Positions 11,589 to 23,590 of a DNA stretch of 64,000 nucleotides are shown piece after piece. Under the pieces are notes generated by a model, which worked only from the letters and a program-made list of their open reading frames with translations, was not told where the DNA came from and ran no database searches. A program made the position numbers and the translations under genes. Within the stretch, counting starts at the first letter, position 1. Each line of letters begins with the position of its first letter. The stretch is from Helopsaltes ochotensis (lineage: Eukaryota; Chordata; Aves; Passeriformes; Locustellidae): NCBI GenBank assembly GCA_013400155.1, contig VXBM01001557.1:1-64000 (forward strand), given 5' to 3'.

Positions 11589-12962
11589 TGTTGGTTTAGC
11601 ATGGATGGTAAAAAAAAACAATTAGAGATCTTCTTTAACACTGACAGCCAGATTGGCCAATGGGATGCAGGTGTACACCTCTGGGAAAACAGGGTTTAAA
11701 TACAAGAGAATTTCAGGGCACGGGTTCTTTTGCTCTAGCAGAAGGTAATATTGTGGGACTTAGGCCAGCCGGGCTGGGCCCAACCAAGGCTGCAACCCCA
11801 ACAGAGCTGAGCTGGGCCCCTGTCCCCAAGCCTGGGGGCTGCCGGCACAAAAAGAGAGGTGGGGAGAGCCCTGGGCTGAGGCGATGTCCCCTGGGCCCCC
11901 CGGAAAAGCAGCACCGAGCCCAGACTGGGCCGGGCCCACCCCTGTGAGACCCAGGGGTGGGGAAGGGGAGAGAGGCCCTGGCCACGAGGGAGATCTCAGT
12001 CGCCGTTTTCCCTTCACCAGTGTGGATTCAAGGTTTTTACAACTGCCGCCTCAGCAGAGGCCATGTGAACATCCGCAGGTCCAGGCAAGGAATGTTAACT
12101 CCTTCCTGACACAGACTGAGACTTTTTAAACTCTAACCCTTCTCAAAGAGAGAAGAAAGACGAAATTGAAGATATGTAAAGGGACAATATGAAGATATCA
12201 AAGTGGTAAAGGAAGAGTGACTTCTTAAGTGGAAGAGATGGTAAATTGCCTTAATTTTTAGGCTGAAAATCTCTTTGATTTGTGGTAACAGACTGTAATA
12301 GTCCTTTATATTGTGGACTTCAAATTGGGAAGATGCTTTATAGTTTTTAAGAAAAGGTAGCTGATTTATTAAGTAAATATTGAACTAAAAAACTGTAATC
12401 TGGTGATCCTATGAGATGTTTGAACAGAGTGAGATGAGAAGAAATTTCGGCACCAGTGAAGAAGAAGATATTTGTTTCCCGAAGATGAAAAAACCTTTGT
12501 TGTGGAGCTATGCATCTTTAAAAGGTGAAACCCCAGTGTGAGTCCGTGGCCCACATGTGGTCATAGAAAAGGCTACGTGGTTGGGAGGTTCCACATTTCC
12601 AGATTCTCAGGCTGGCTGCTTTTGTAGGGGTGGGAGCCACAGACTGTGTCTTTTGTAGAAACTTACCATAACAATAGGAGAGACTTTCTCTCTCTAAAAG
12701 ACTGAATGAAAGATTATTTTGTAAGTGGTACTGACTTAGAGTTCTGTCTCTTTACATTGTTAGTAGGGAGCAGGGTGGTGCTTTTGAAAGGTTTCAATAT
12801 TTTTTGGTTCTTTTTTTTAGTGTATGTTAATAAACCTAACTGTTTTTATCTTCAAGTTGAGCCTGTTTTGCCTTTATTCTAATCCTATTCCACACAAAGA
12901 AATTATTTGGACCACTACACTAAATTTAGCAGACAAAATTCGGCAAATGTGAAACCACTACA
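11589..12962 (+). mobile_element. LTR-like element (tentative)
   Basis: The block starts TGTTGGTTTAGC and ends near ...AAACCACTACA, which form imperfect inverted ends. Inside are a TATA-like TTTAAATAC at about 11694, a GC-rich stretch at 11760-12000, and an AATAAA at about 12830 followed by a U5-like tail (gagcctgttttgcc). This is the plan of an avian ERV LTR. No clean target duplication was found, so the boundaries are uncertain. The open frames in the GC-rich part on both strands are low-complexity and not taken as genes. Confidence 0.4.
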
Positions 12963-13880
12963 CCTGGAGATGTGAATGTTGAAACCATCTGTGTTGAGCT
13001 CAGATAGGGGTTATGGCTCCTACACAAATCACACCAAGGGGTGTCCCTACTGCTGTGGCTGCTGTCAACCCCAGAGCAGCATTGAATTCTTGGACATGTC
13101 AGCACCAGTGCCTTTTGGCCTGGGGTCAGGCCCCGGTGATGGGGAGCAGAAGGCAGCCATGCTCACTCCTCAGAGGTCCAGGAGGTGCTCAGTAACTTGT
13201 GCACAGGGTCAAGCCACATCTTAATTTCAAACGATTTGTGAACAGTAAAATGAAATTGTTCTATGTGAACAAAGTTGGGTCTGACTTCAAACACTGGACT
13301 TCTTTTTTCTGTTTATTTACCACCAGGACCCCCTCTCCAGCTTTGATTTTTGCCACTTTCAAGTGCTACCAGAGTAGTTCAAGTGAAAGGGTTTTGAAGG
13401 GGGATTGCAAAAGGAAACACAAGTTAAGTCTGGACCACACACTCCTTTCTAAAGGAGCACTTAACCTCAGGACCTGATGGTAGCTGGATAAACAAGAGGA
13501 AATTTACAGGTTTTTTCTGTCACCAAGTCTCACCCTAACTTTGTTTTAAGAGTAAATAGGTGCCTTCTGGACTTTGTTTCCCCAGCTAAGGAAAAAATTG
13601 ATTTTCAAAAAGTGCATCTGCATTCTGAACACCCCACTGTTTTTAGATGTCTTAAGACTGGGAGTTGAAACTGTCCAGTGACCTCTGAAAGAAGCCACTT
13701 GTAGAACCTGAACAAGAACATTATAGATTCTTCCAAAGCCCTATGCTTGCAAGGTAATGATGATTTCCCCCCTAATCTGCAACAGAATGTATGATAAACA
13801 AATTCAGTTCCTTCATGGAACGTTGCATACCCCCCTTCCAAAATACTGTGAGTCATGAGACAATAGTATCAAACCAGCAA

Positions 13881-13886
13881 TTTATT
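13881..13886 (-). promoter_or_regulatory. poly(A) signal of MGP
   Basis: Minus-strand AATAAA about 225 bases after the MGP stop, so the 3' UTR would end near 13860. Confidence 0.65.
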
Positions 13887-14109
13887 TTGTAATAAACACC
13901 CACACCCTGAACTCTCTGTGATCTCTGCTACATCAGCTCAGTGCTAATTAACACAGTGTAGGAATACATGGCTACATAGGAGAGAAGCTGCAGGCAGGAT
14001 AACATACAGGGATACAAGCAGCTGAATATGTTTCAGAGCCATTGCGATTTTGGGGAGGGCACCCTGGACGCCAGGCCCCAGGGTGGGAAGGGTGGGAACA
14101 GGTCATCCT

Positions 14110-17100
14110 TTACTTAGTCCTCCTCCTCCCAAAATAGTGCTTGTAAGCAGCAGCATAGCCATGGCGAAAAGCGTACATTTCACAAGGGTAGTAGTCCTCG
14201 CAGAGCTCCCTCTGATGCTCATGGTGTGCCTTACTACGCTCCCTGATCCTGTAATGGTAGGAGAAAAGAGAGGTAAGTGCTGTCGTCTTAAATATCTGTC
14301 TACAGCCCTTTCCTGTCACAAAACTCCCCACTGTGATTAAGGATCCACCATCAGAGTCCCTCCTCCAGCTATAGAGTTCTCAGCACGCCAGCTTCTGTGT
14401 TTGCCACACCTGGAGAGTGACATGACTACAGCAGGAATGTTTTGCCTCCTCAGGCAATGTTTCATTTAGGGGCTAAGTAAGGTGGTGGGGAGAAGGGAAC
14501 AGCTCCTGCCTCAATTTGAGGAAGGGTCCTCCCTTTGCAGCCTTCCCTGGCCTGCTCTCTTCAGCTCTTCTACTCTTTCCCATACATATATATAGAAAAA
14601 AGACCTGAAGTATTCTGCAAAGGGATCACCTGGTACTGAGGAGGTTTGCCTTATGCCTCGCTAAGAGATGATTTCTATGCTTCAGTCTTTATTTCCACAA
14701 GCTTTGAATAAGGCATGAAATTGATTATATCTGTATTTTACAAATGAGGCAAGGAGGCCCTCAGATGGCCCTTTGATTTAGAAAAGGTCATACAAGTTCT
14801 GCATGAGATCTGAAGGGAGAATAAGATCTCAAACTGAGCTTTCTTACAGACCATCCCATGCTCATTCTCTCTCCTTCTGTTGGTGCATCCTTCAGAAAAA
14901 TTAATCAGTCTTCTCAGCATGTGACATGCCTCCAAATCAAAGGACCCGCTGTCTGTTATCTGAATTCTTGCTTTTCCTGGGATTGGGGACTTAAGTGGTA
15001 CCTCACATTAGAAGAGGAACTGAGGTTTCTCAAAAGTCACCATGGCTGCCACCCCTGCTACCAGCCTGTGCTTGGCAAGGAGGGATGTCTTCCCACTCTC
15101 AACCTCAGCGTCCTGAGGCCATGACATACCTCTCCTGAGTGATGGCTCTTAGTCTCGTGTCAGCCTGCATGAAGTCATTGGCCCTTCGCCTGTTGAGGAA
15201 GGGATCTGAGAAGGCAAGGGGGTATTCAGAATGGTACTTTTCCAATGCCAGATTTCAACAAAAGCTAGCTTCCTCCTTTATAACAACCTCCTTGTCTGCC
15301 CTCCCATACACAGAGAAATCCAGGACCTTTTAATATTCCCTCCTGCCTCCTGGCTGGTTCATGTATAGGCTCTCTCTCTGGCTGTACAGAAGTGCCCATG
15401 CTGCTCTTGTTCTGCTCTTACTCAAATCACCCAGTGGAATGTTACTGTGATTTTGCTGCCACAGCCCCTCTGAATGAGTGGAGCTTGGCCCAGAAGAGGC
15501 AGGCACCAAGCTACACAGACCATGGGAGATCTGAGCACTCTCAGAAGAACGACAAGAATTGTGAAGTTCCGCACAGGAAGGGCCAGAGTAAATCTCTCTG
15601 CCTCCAACGTTAGACAGTCATTGAGAACTCTGTGTGGCAGTTTTGGACTGAGGGGCCTGAAAGTCCCTTCTGACTTTTTTGAGAAACATCACAGTCCTGC
15701 TGCAGAGCTCAGGAGTCTGTGGATGTCATTGATATTGACTTCCACATGTGCCTTTGTGTTGCTGACTATTTGCTTTGTTCTTCTTCCAGATATCCTAATT
15801 TCCATTTAGTTTCAATTCACCTGTTCTCTAACCTCTCCAGGATATTGCTTGTTCCAAAGTGAGACTGTCCACCCTTTCATGCTTTTCCTGTGACACTCTC
15901 TCTTCCAGCCAAAGGATCCCTTCTATTCACACATCCTGCCTGCTTCCAAGGTGCTTAGAATAAGTCTCCCCTTGTTCTTAGGAGAGAATGAATTCTTTAC
16001 ATGGCTTCTAAAGTACCTCTTTCCATGCTCATCCAGAGTTTTTTGAGCAATGTCCCTTTCTAGTGTCAGTTAACCTGGTTTTGGTACACATAACAGAGAT
16101 CTGAGCTCTATTCTCAAATTTTGTTTTCCCATTCTCATTACATTCTAAGCAAAATGGTGGTATGAGCTTGTGCCAAAACACATGAAGTCTTATTTTAACT
16201 CTCTCCCTTTCCATTCTGAAACTCCATCACTCAGTAAATTCAATTTCTCTGAGCTCAGTGATTCTACCTATTTTAACCCTAGTAGGAGCATGAGTAAATG
16301 ATCTTGGACATGTCTGTAGCACTCTTCATATTCAATAACATAGTAAAGCAGTCTCTTACTGAGATACTCATGGGACTCCATGCTCTCATGGGACTCTGTG
16401 GAAAGAAAGAATGAAACATGTATTATGGTACTGTATTGATGGGATTCAGTATTTCATACACCACAGATCAATAGAGCACACATAGAAATCAGAAAAGTCA
16501 GGTTTTAAGGCACATGTTTAAAAGGAAGAGAAAGGGATCAGTGGTGTGACCTAGAATTTATATGAGAAGTTTAAAGTGCTCAGGAGTTTAATACAGAGCC
16601 ACCTGGTGATTTAGTCAGTGCTTCCAGATTCGTGCTTGGTCATCCAGCCTGATTCTCCAGCATAGTTCCTCACCTGCTCCTGACACTACAGTGCATAGGA
16701 TACCAATTTACCTTCAAAGTTTGCATGGGTTCTTAGAGGATGGATTACCACAGTGAAATGCACTTGACTCTTGCATGAAGTAGCATCTTAATTCCACAAT
16801 ATGGAACAGTGTGCCTCACAGGAAAAAGGGGATGATATTACAAAAGGAAAAAGGTGAAATTTGCCAATTAGCAAGGAATAATTAAGAATTAGCACTCTTA
16901 TAATAGTCCAGACAACAAAGGGACAAAAAGAGGAGCAGTCTTGTGAGGTGAACTGGAACAGAGAGGAAGGGGTTGAAACATCCTGGACCGTGAATTCCGA
17001 TGACTGGAGAAAACAGCTCTGGATCAGGGCTAGGAGGATCTGACACAAGGGCAGGAAAGCAGGCAAGAGATCAAGTTAAGGGGAAAGAAGACACAAAGTT

Positions 17101-17241
17101 AAATAATAAACATGTGAACAGACCCATAAATGTCTGCAGGTTTGGAGTCTTCATTCTACCCAGTAATAAAGGTCACCTACCGTAGCAAGTGGCAGCAATC
17201 ACCGAGGCAGCCAGGAGCGTAAGGATGACGAGAGTGCGCAT
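14110..17241 (-). CDS. MGP: matrix Gla protein
   Basis: MGP is a secreted vitamin-K-dependent inhibitor of soft-tissue and cartilage calcification. Coding exons are 17181-17241, 16360-16395, 15130-15205 and 14110-14248 (61+36+76+139 nt = 103 aa, the usual length; phases 1,1,2; all GT-AG). Residues 1-19 are the signal peptide (MRTLVILTLLAASVIAATC). The SxE phosphorylation block ESHESMESHE follows, with Ser22, Ser25 and Ser28. The ANxF motif with Phe44 and the following residues form the internal carboxylase recognition region. Predicted Gla sites are E21, E57, E61, E68 and E72, with the disulfide C74-C80. The C-terminus AAYKHYFGRRRTK differs from the human AAYNRYFRKRR pattern by a Gly after Phe, as in osteocalcins. 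No clear TATA box was found; a TAATAAA-like stretch near 17350 is a weak candidate. The neighbouring osteocalcin-like gene has the same exon plan. Identification is firm. Confidence 0.95.
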
Positions 17242-20200
17242 GGTGCCAGTGCAGGGAGGAATCTCTCACTCTGTCTTTCTCTCTGTGTTTTGCTCTCTTC
17301 TCACAGAGGGTAGCTGGAGATCCTGGGCTGACTGCAAAATTAGCAGTGGAATGTTTATTATGAAAACAGAGCTAGGAGGGAGCCCATGAAAGAGCCTGGG
17401 CAAGGTGACATCTAGGTGGTACACACTCTTCTTGGAGCTATTACAAAACATCCTCTATTAACAGACTGAATTAGGTTTTGGGAAGGAAGGGGCATGCCCC
17501 CTTTCCTGTCATAGTTCAGGGCTGGGGGACATAATCCAGAGGCAAACACATCACTAGCACTCCACACTCAGAAAAGCTGGCCGAGGTAAGTGGAAGGAAT
17601 TTCACAGGCTGCCAGAGGCCCAAAGGCAGAGGTGTGTGTTGATCCCAAATATAAATATTTGTTTTTCTGACTTTTCCTCTGATCTGCTTTATTTGCTCTC
17701 ACCATACCCTGCCTGGATACAACCAGCCCAAGCTCTTCTGTCAGCTTTGCTGATGGAGACACAGAGCATGAGGCTTCAAACATTCCTGTCCCACTCAGCC
17801 CCCCTCTCTTCAGCTTGCTTCTGCTGCAATGCCAGCCTGCCAGCTATGAGAGGAGGAATACAACCCTGCTGTCCCATTTCATCTCCTACTTCATTGCTTC
17901 AGGAGTGACAAACAGCAACCTGAAAGAATCCCTTTGCTGCTGGGATCATGATTTTTGCATTGAAATAACAGCAGCACCCAGAACTCTTAGAAGACTCTCA
18001 CTATGGTGTTGACCCTAGACTCCTCTTGCAGCCCAAAGGACAACATCTTGGTGGAGTCAGAGGCAAACATTTTCCTCTCTGGTCTAGCACCAGCAGTCCT
18101 TGCCTCACTGGGCACTGAAGTCACATATCAATGTGAGGCTTTTCATCTGGGATGAATCTTTAAGGCCAGCAGTCTCAGGGAGAATTACCTTCCCTTTTAA
18201 TACCTAGGAGAGTTTGACTGGATCCAGTATGATTTCTGGCAGCAGAGATGGACAAAATATCGGGTGTTCCACTCTACAACTCTTGGATCAGTAGAAAGCA
18301 GTGAAAGAAAAAAGTAGTTACAAAGATGGCTATCCCTGCTGGGTGAAAAGAAAGAATTTGCCAGAGGCAAACTCCAGGGAGGGAGGGTGAGTACCCACTG
18401 CCTGCCAGCCCTTCCCCAGTGGCAGTGATGGGGCTGGGACCACACACACTCCCTGGGGATGAATCTAGGGCACAGGAACCATTCTTACATCTCATCCAAG
18501 CTGTGACTACTGCCTGTTTTGTATATGTGTGTATGCAAGTATCAAGATTTCTCACTGACAGGATGCAAAGTGAATGCACTCTGGGTACAGACCATTCTCC
18601 CCAAATCACTGTGCTGTTGTCACTGCTATCACCTTCAAGAGGCTAAACCATGAACCACACTGGAGGTAAGACAGCCAAGAACTACAGGGACATATAGCCA
18701 GAGCCTAACTCTTCATCAGTGAGGAGTGAAATTCATTGGAAAAAGATTACTCTGGGCTTTGCAATTTACCCTTTCAATGCAAAACTCACGACCCTTTCCT
18801 GAAGCCACCTGTCTCAGGAAGAAAAGCTAACCAGGGACTTCAACTTCAGACCAAAGAGAAAGAATTGCTCTTCATCCCCATTATCCCACCCCACGTGGAG
18901 AGCAGTTCAGTCCTGCACCATCAAGGCCCCCCCCCCATACACATTTACTTCTTTCCTGTTCAGTGCTTAGCCTGAAATGAGGAGGAAAACTTGGGGAAAA
19001 GCCTTAAGTTACTCTAGACACAAGGTCAAAGGCGAACTGAGACTTTGCTGCTGCTGCTCTGTGCCCTGCCACTCCAGTCTCTTTAAAGGAAATTCTCTGC
19101 TCTGGGATCCTTTTCACTTCTTAGAAGTTTTGGACTTATTGTTGAATATGGATTTTACAGGCTTCCTAAATATCTCGTACAGTAGCTGCTAAGAAAGGAA
19201 AACATGAGAGAGAGGGTGGAGGACAGACCCTAGTGGGAAAGCAGTGGGGCACAGAGAGGAAGATGCTGGGTGTACTTTGGAATGAAAGTGAGGCTGCCCA
19301 GTGGGAAACTCCAACATGCTTTCGAGCCAAACCCTCTTTATTTGGCTTCACTCAGGGCAGAGCTTTCTGCTCCCTAGAAGACTCTGCTCCCATTTCAGAG
19401 GACTCTGATCCCAGAATGCCTGGAGCCTACCCTGCCATCAACCACAGGAGAACAGCCACAAACACCACTTTAACCCAAATGTTTCATTTTTCAACACAGA
19501 GGCACTACATTTTTCAAGGAATGAATGAACATGCCAGCTACACAGCCCTATACCAACAAATCTCCTTCAGGGAATGCTTCCTTTTGTAAAAGTACTCGTT
19601 TCTACTCCCCCTGCACTCCATATTTTCCCAGCACATATCTCCCCTACTCAACAACAGTGGCTGCCCTGGGGGTAACAAACCATGCAGCACAGTGAGCTCA
19701 ATCCCTCTGCTTTGCAGCATCCACTGGTTAGAAATACAGAAAGGAGCTAAGACAAATGTGCACATGCCAGGGAAATTTCTGTAGACTCACAAATAAAGGA
19801 GGGATCAGAAAATCAGCACTCATGTGTCTGCTGCTGGAGTGGAAAATCACAACACTATACGTGCTGTAGCAAACACTCCTAATATTTTACAGCAGCGAAG
19901 CACCAGAAGGCAATAAAAATAATAATAATAAGCAGCTGTCCAGGAAAAGCAAGGCAGTCCCTGCATACTCACTAAGCTGTCGCTTCCCTGCCAGTCTGCA
20001 GCTCTTGTCTCAGGGGGCAGCTCTCCAGGCGTCTTGGACCTTGGGCCGAAGAAGAGAGACCTTTTATTTATTAGCATCGATCAGTGACTCCTCCCCTCTC
20101 CCACTCTTGATCCACCCCCAGGCTACCATCAGAACCACTTTCTGCCCACAGCCAGGAAGCCAGCAACATCAAAGGACTGAGCCAAAAGGGTGAAAGCCAA

Positions 20201-21039
20201 AGCCCACACCAGCAGCTAGTGGGGACACAGTCACCTCCAGATTCCCTTTCTGTGCCAGGGAGCAGTGAGTGGACAGAGATATGAGAACAAGCTCCATTCT
20301 CTTCCTTTGTTACAAGAACCCCCCTGCCTTTCACCCCCCTCCTTTTCTGGTTGTGCTCTATCTCAAGGTACAGTGCTTGCCAGGGCACCTGTTCTTCCAC
20401 AGGGCCAGGAGCCTTCTTCCATCTCATTTCATGCTTTTACAACTGATCCCCCCTCTTAATGGCAGGCTAATGTCAGACTGAAAACTCACATAACTAAGGT
20501 GTCAGCTTTGAAACCCCCAAAAGTGACACACGCTGTGAGGTGAAGAGTTGACTTACACAACCCCAAATCCCTGAGATGCACCCTCTGCTCTCATCAGACT
20601 CCCAGCAGTGCTGGGCAACACAGGACATGTGTCTGCTGGACTGAGCTTTGGACTTCTGGCCCAAAATTAAAATTATAGCTTATCCATGGAGATAAAGAAC
20701 CACCACTGTTTGGAAAGAGAACAGTGAGCAGCTCCTGTCCAAGGGTTTTATCTTTAGCTCCTAAAGTGCGCTATGGGTTTGGGGAAGGTTCAGGCTTCAC
20801 CCTGGCAGCAAGGTACCATGTTCCTTGTGTCCTTGTACAAGCAGCAGTTGGTCCTCAGAGCCTGAGAACAGCAATTTTGAACTGTCCTCGAGGCAAAAGG
20901 CACATGATCAGGAACCACCTTTGAAAAGTAGTGCTAACAGGAGGGCATTTCTTGCCCTGGTCCACCACCCTTCAGGATCATCTAAATTTTCAGCCCTTAA
21001 AGAACCCTGGAAGAAATCAGGACTCAGAAGACCTGGTCA

Positions 21040-21110
21040 CCCTCATCTACCTAGATACTGGCAAATCATTTGCCTCAGTGCCATCTGGCAAACTCTTAGT
21101 TAAGTAGGAG
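21040..21110 (+). mobile_element. possible decayed CR1-like RT fragment
   Basis: The plus strand reads ctcatctacctagatactgg followed by caaatcatttgcctcagtgcc, which translates as IYLDTGKSFASVP. This resembles the 'YLDF-KAFD-V' motif of CR1-type reverse transcriptase. It is short and degenerate, so the call is tentative. Confidence 0.3.
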
Positions 21111-21262
21111 AAAATGGGCATTTAAACCAAAACGGCAAAGATAGTAAGGAACCAGACAAATAGGGCAAAAGTTTAAGCGGTGGAAAGGAGAAAATATGAG
21201 AAATTGCCAATTGAATTTCTCTTGGGATTAGTTTTACTTTGTTTTACTTTATTTTACTTCTC

Positions 21263-21526
21263 TTATTGACTGGCTTTAAAAATGAATGCTTGTTGAGGAA
21301 TTTTGTCAATAACAGAAAGCAAGAGGGCAACAGCAGTGAAAAGGAAGTCTGAGAGCTCATACAGGATGAAAAGGATGACCTTTAAATCTTCATTAACAGG
21401 AACAGAATAATATGCAATAGGGCAAAGGAGAGGTCTGCCATCGGGATTAGAAGAATCCTGCTGTAAATTAAAAGCTTGTAAGCTAGAAGTAAATAGGGAA
21501 CAAAAAGAAGAACTATGAACCAACAA
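21263..21526 (-). pseudogene. possible decayed retroviral pol fragment
   Basis: A short minus-strand open frame carries PIAYYS followed downstream by a hydrophobic ALLLSV segment. This resembles the junction of reverse transcriptase and RNase H in gamma-type endogenous retroviruses. No other pol motif is preserved nearby and no LTR flanks it. If real, it is an old inactive remnant. The match is weak and could be chance. Confidence 0.25.
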
Positions 21527-23401
21527 TTAAAAAGGTGAGGACAGAATTCTGATTCTCAGATGTCTACTGAGAATGTGCCAGCAGACATGGGCGTAGCCAC
21601 TGGATAAGTTACCAGGGAGACCTCAGCATGATTCCTCTGCATGGCCCAGATCACCCCCTTCATGGAATAATGGCTGGTGGAAAGTGCTGTAGATGAGGGC
21701 TAAAAAGACAATTGATTTGCACTCACATCCAAAATGACAGACCTTTTCCCCATAGCCTGTGGGAGATGCTAAGCCTCTCCATCCCTGCATTGACCTCAAG
21801 GCTTTTCCAGCATGACAATGGACTAGCAGTCAGGTTTTGTTTCCAGCACCCCTCAGGGGTTGTTTTTTGTGCCTTTTTGCCTGGAGTACAGTCCACAGCT
21901 CTCATGGTTAGGAGAAGTCCTATTTCCAGCCTCTGTCTTTAAAGCCATGATCCTCATTTATGTCTCACTCACTGGGTGCCCAGCTCATGCCAGGAAAGCT
22001 TCAGCAGAGCTACTGAGCACTCCAGTTAGGGAATAAACCCACTCCTGTAAGGAAATAAATCCTATCAGCTCTGCAACAGAGCAGGATTTCCAAACCCAGG
22101 TTGCCCAGAGTACCAAGTAACTGGACTTACCAATCTGGACAGTCCTTTTCAAATTTGCTTCTGTGTTTCAAGACGTAAGTTAGTCAACCACCACATGGTC
22201 TATGGCTTACAAAGAGATTTCTCAACATGATAAACAAGTGCTTCTTAGAACAACTAGTTCTACAGCACATGAGAAAACAAGACTTTATTTTTACTTTTCC
22301 ATTTAGTCCTAAGTAATACCTAGGAACTGATCCAAGAAGCAAGAATAATTGAGCCACTAAGTAAGAGTGTTTGAGTATCCACAATATAATTAAAGTCAAC
22401 AACCTCATGGAATAAATCGTGCTGAAAACTAGCATACTGACACTAAGCTTTAGAAAGAGAGATGTTTTTAAACACAGAAGCTAGTCAAAAGACTATGAAA
22501 TAAAAATAAACAACACATTTCAGACATTTAAATAACTTGATATACATATCTGAATGTGTGTTAGCTCTGGCAGCCAACTCACTCAGCTACTCAAAATTAA
22601 AACTAAAACCAGTTCAAAAGCTAGTTGAACCTGGGGAAGAAACGTTTCAAAACTGGATTTAAAAATTTCCAAAGCTTAAAAGAAAGAGGGAGCACATAAA
22701 CAGGAAAATCTAGTTTCATATCAATCAAACAATTTTTTTCAAAATAACTGCAACGACTAATTTCCACTTTTATGATGGAATGGGGAGAAAAAAGTAATTT
22801 CATAACAAGTAAGTTGTGGGGTTTTTTTCTTCAAAAATATTTAAACACATCTTTGAATTCTGTCTTGACCTTTCCCCTGAGGAAAATTTTGCCCCCAGCA
22901 TTACAGCTTTCTGCGAAAATAAGTTCCCAGTGTGAGAATACATATTGGTTCTAGCAATGTGGATCTACGTGTAGTCTTAGGACTGTTGTAAAAACCACCA
23001 TCTGAAGCTCACAGATAGTGTCACTCTTCTGTGGATGGGGAAGGTTCCCACAACATCTTACAGCTATTTTCTTTCATGCTTCCTCCAACATTTCGGGCAG
23101 TTTAGAAGCTTCCCTTTCCATCTTACATAATAACTTCCAGTAACTTTCTCCTGCCCATGGGTGTGGAGTATACCTGCATGTCCAACCTGAAGGATATCAC
23201 TCTGGGCTCTGGGTTTCTCAGTACCCCAGGGTTAAGGAGCAGGACTGAAAATAAACACCATTAAAAGGCTCAGATCTTTCTTCCTTGAACAAATTCAGAG
23301 GGTGAAAGGATAATTCTTCTTCCACTTGCTCTGATTTACAGAATTCAGGTCTCTACATTAATAATGATGATAAAGAGAAATTTATAGTTGGTGAGCTGTA
23401 G

Positions 23402-23590
23402 GGGTTGGTTGGTTGGTTGGTTGGTTGGTTGGTTGGTTGGTTGGTTGGTTGGTTGGTTGGGTGGGTGGTTGGTTGGTTGGTTGGTTGGTTGGTTGGTTGG
23501 TTGGTTGGNNNNNNNNNNNNNNNNNNNNNNNNNNNNNNNNNNNNNNNNNNNNNNNNNNNNNNNNNNNNNNNTGGTTGGTTGGTTGGTTGG
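23402..23590. repeat. (GGTT)n microsatellite with assembly gap
   Basis: At least 125 known bases of GGTT repeat, with one GGGTGG interruption near 23460, are broken by 63 N at 23509-23571. The true length is unknown. The long VGWL or NQPT open frames here are artefacts of the repeat. Confidence 0.95.

Larger units (their letters stand above)
9400..13880. other. spacer between osteocalcin-like gene and MGP
   Basis: No gene was recognised. The spacer contains a minus-strand CR1 fragment (10111-10470) and an LTR-like block (about 11589-12962). It must carry the upstream regulatory DNA of the osteocalcin-like gene and the 3' flank of MGP. Confidence 0.55.
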
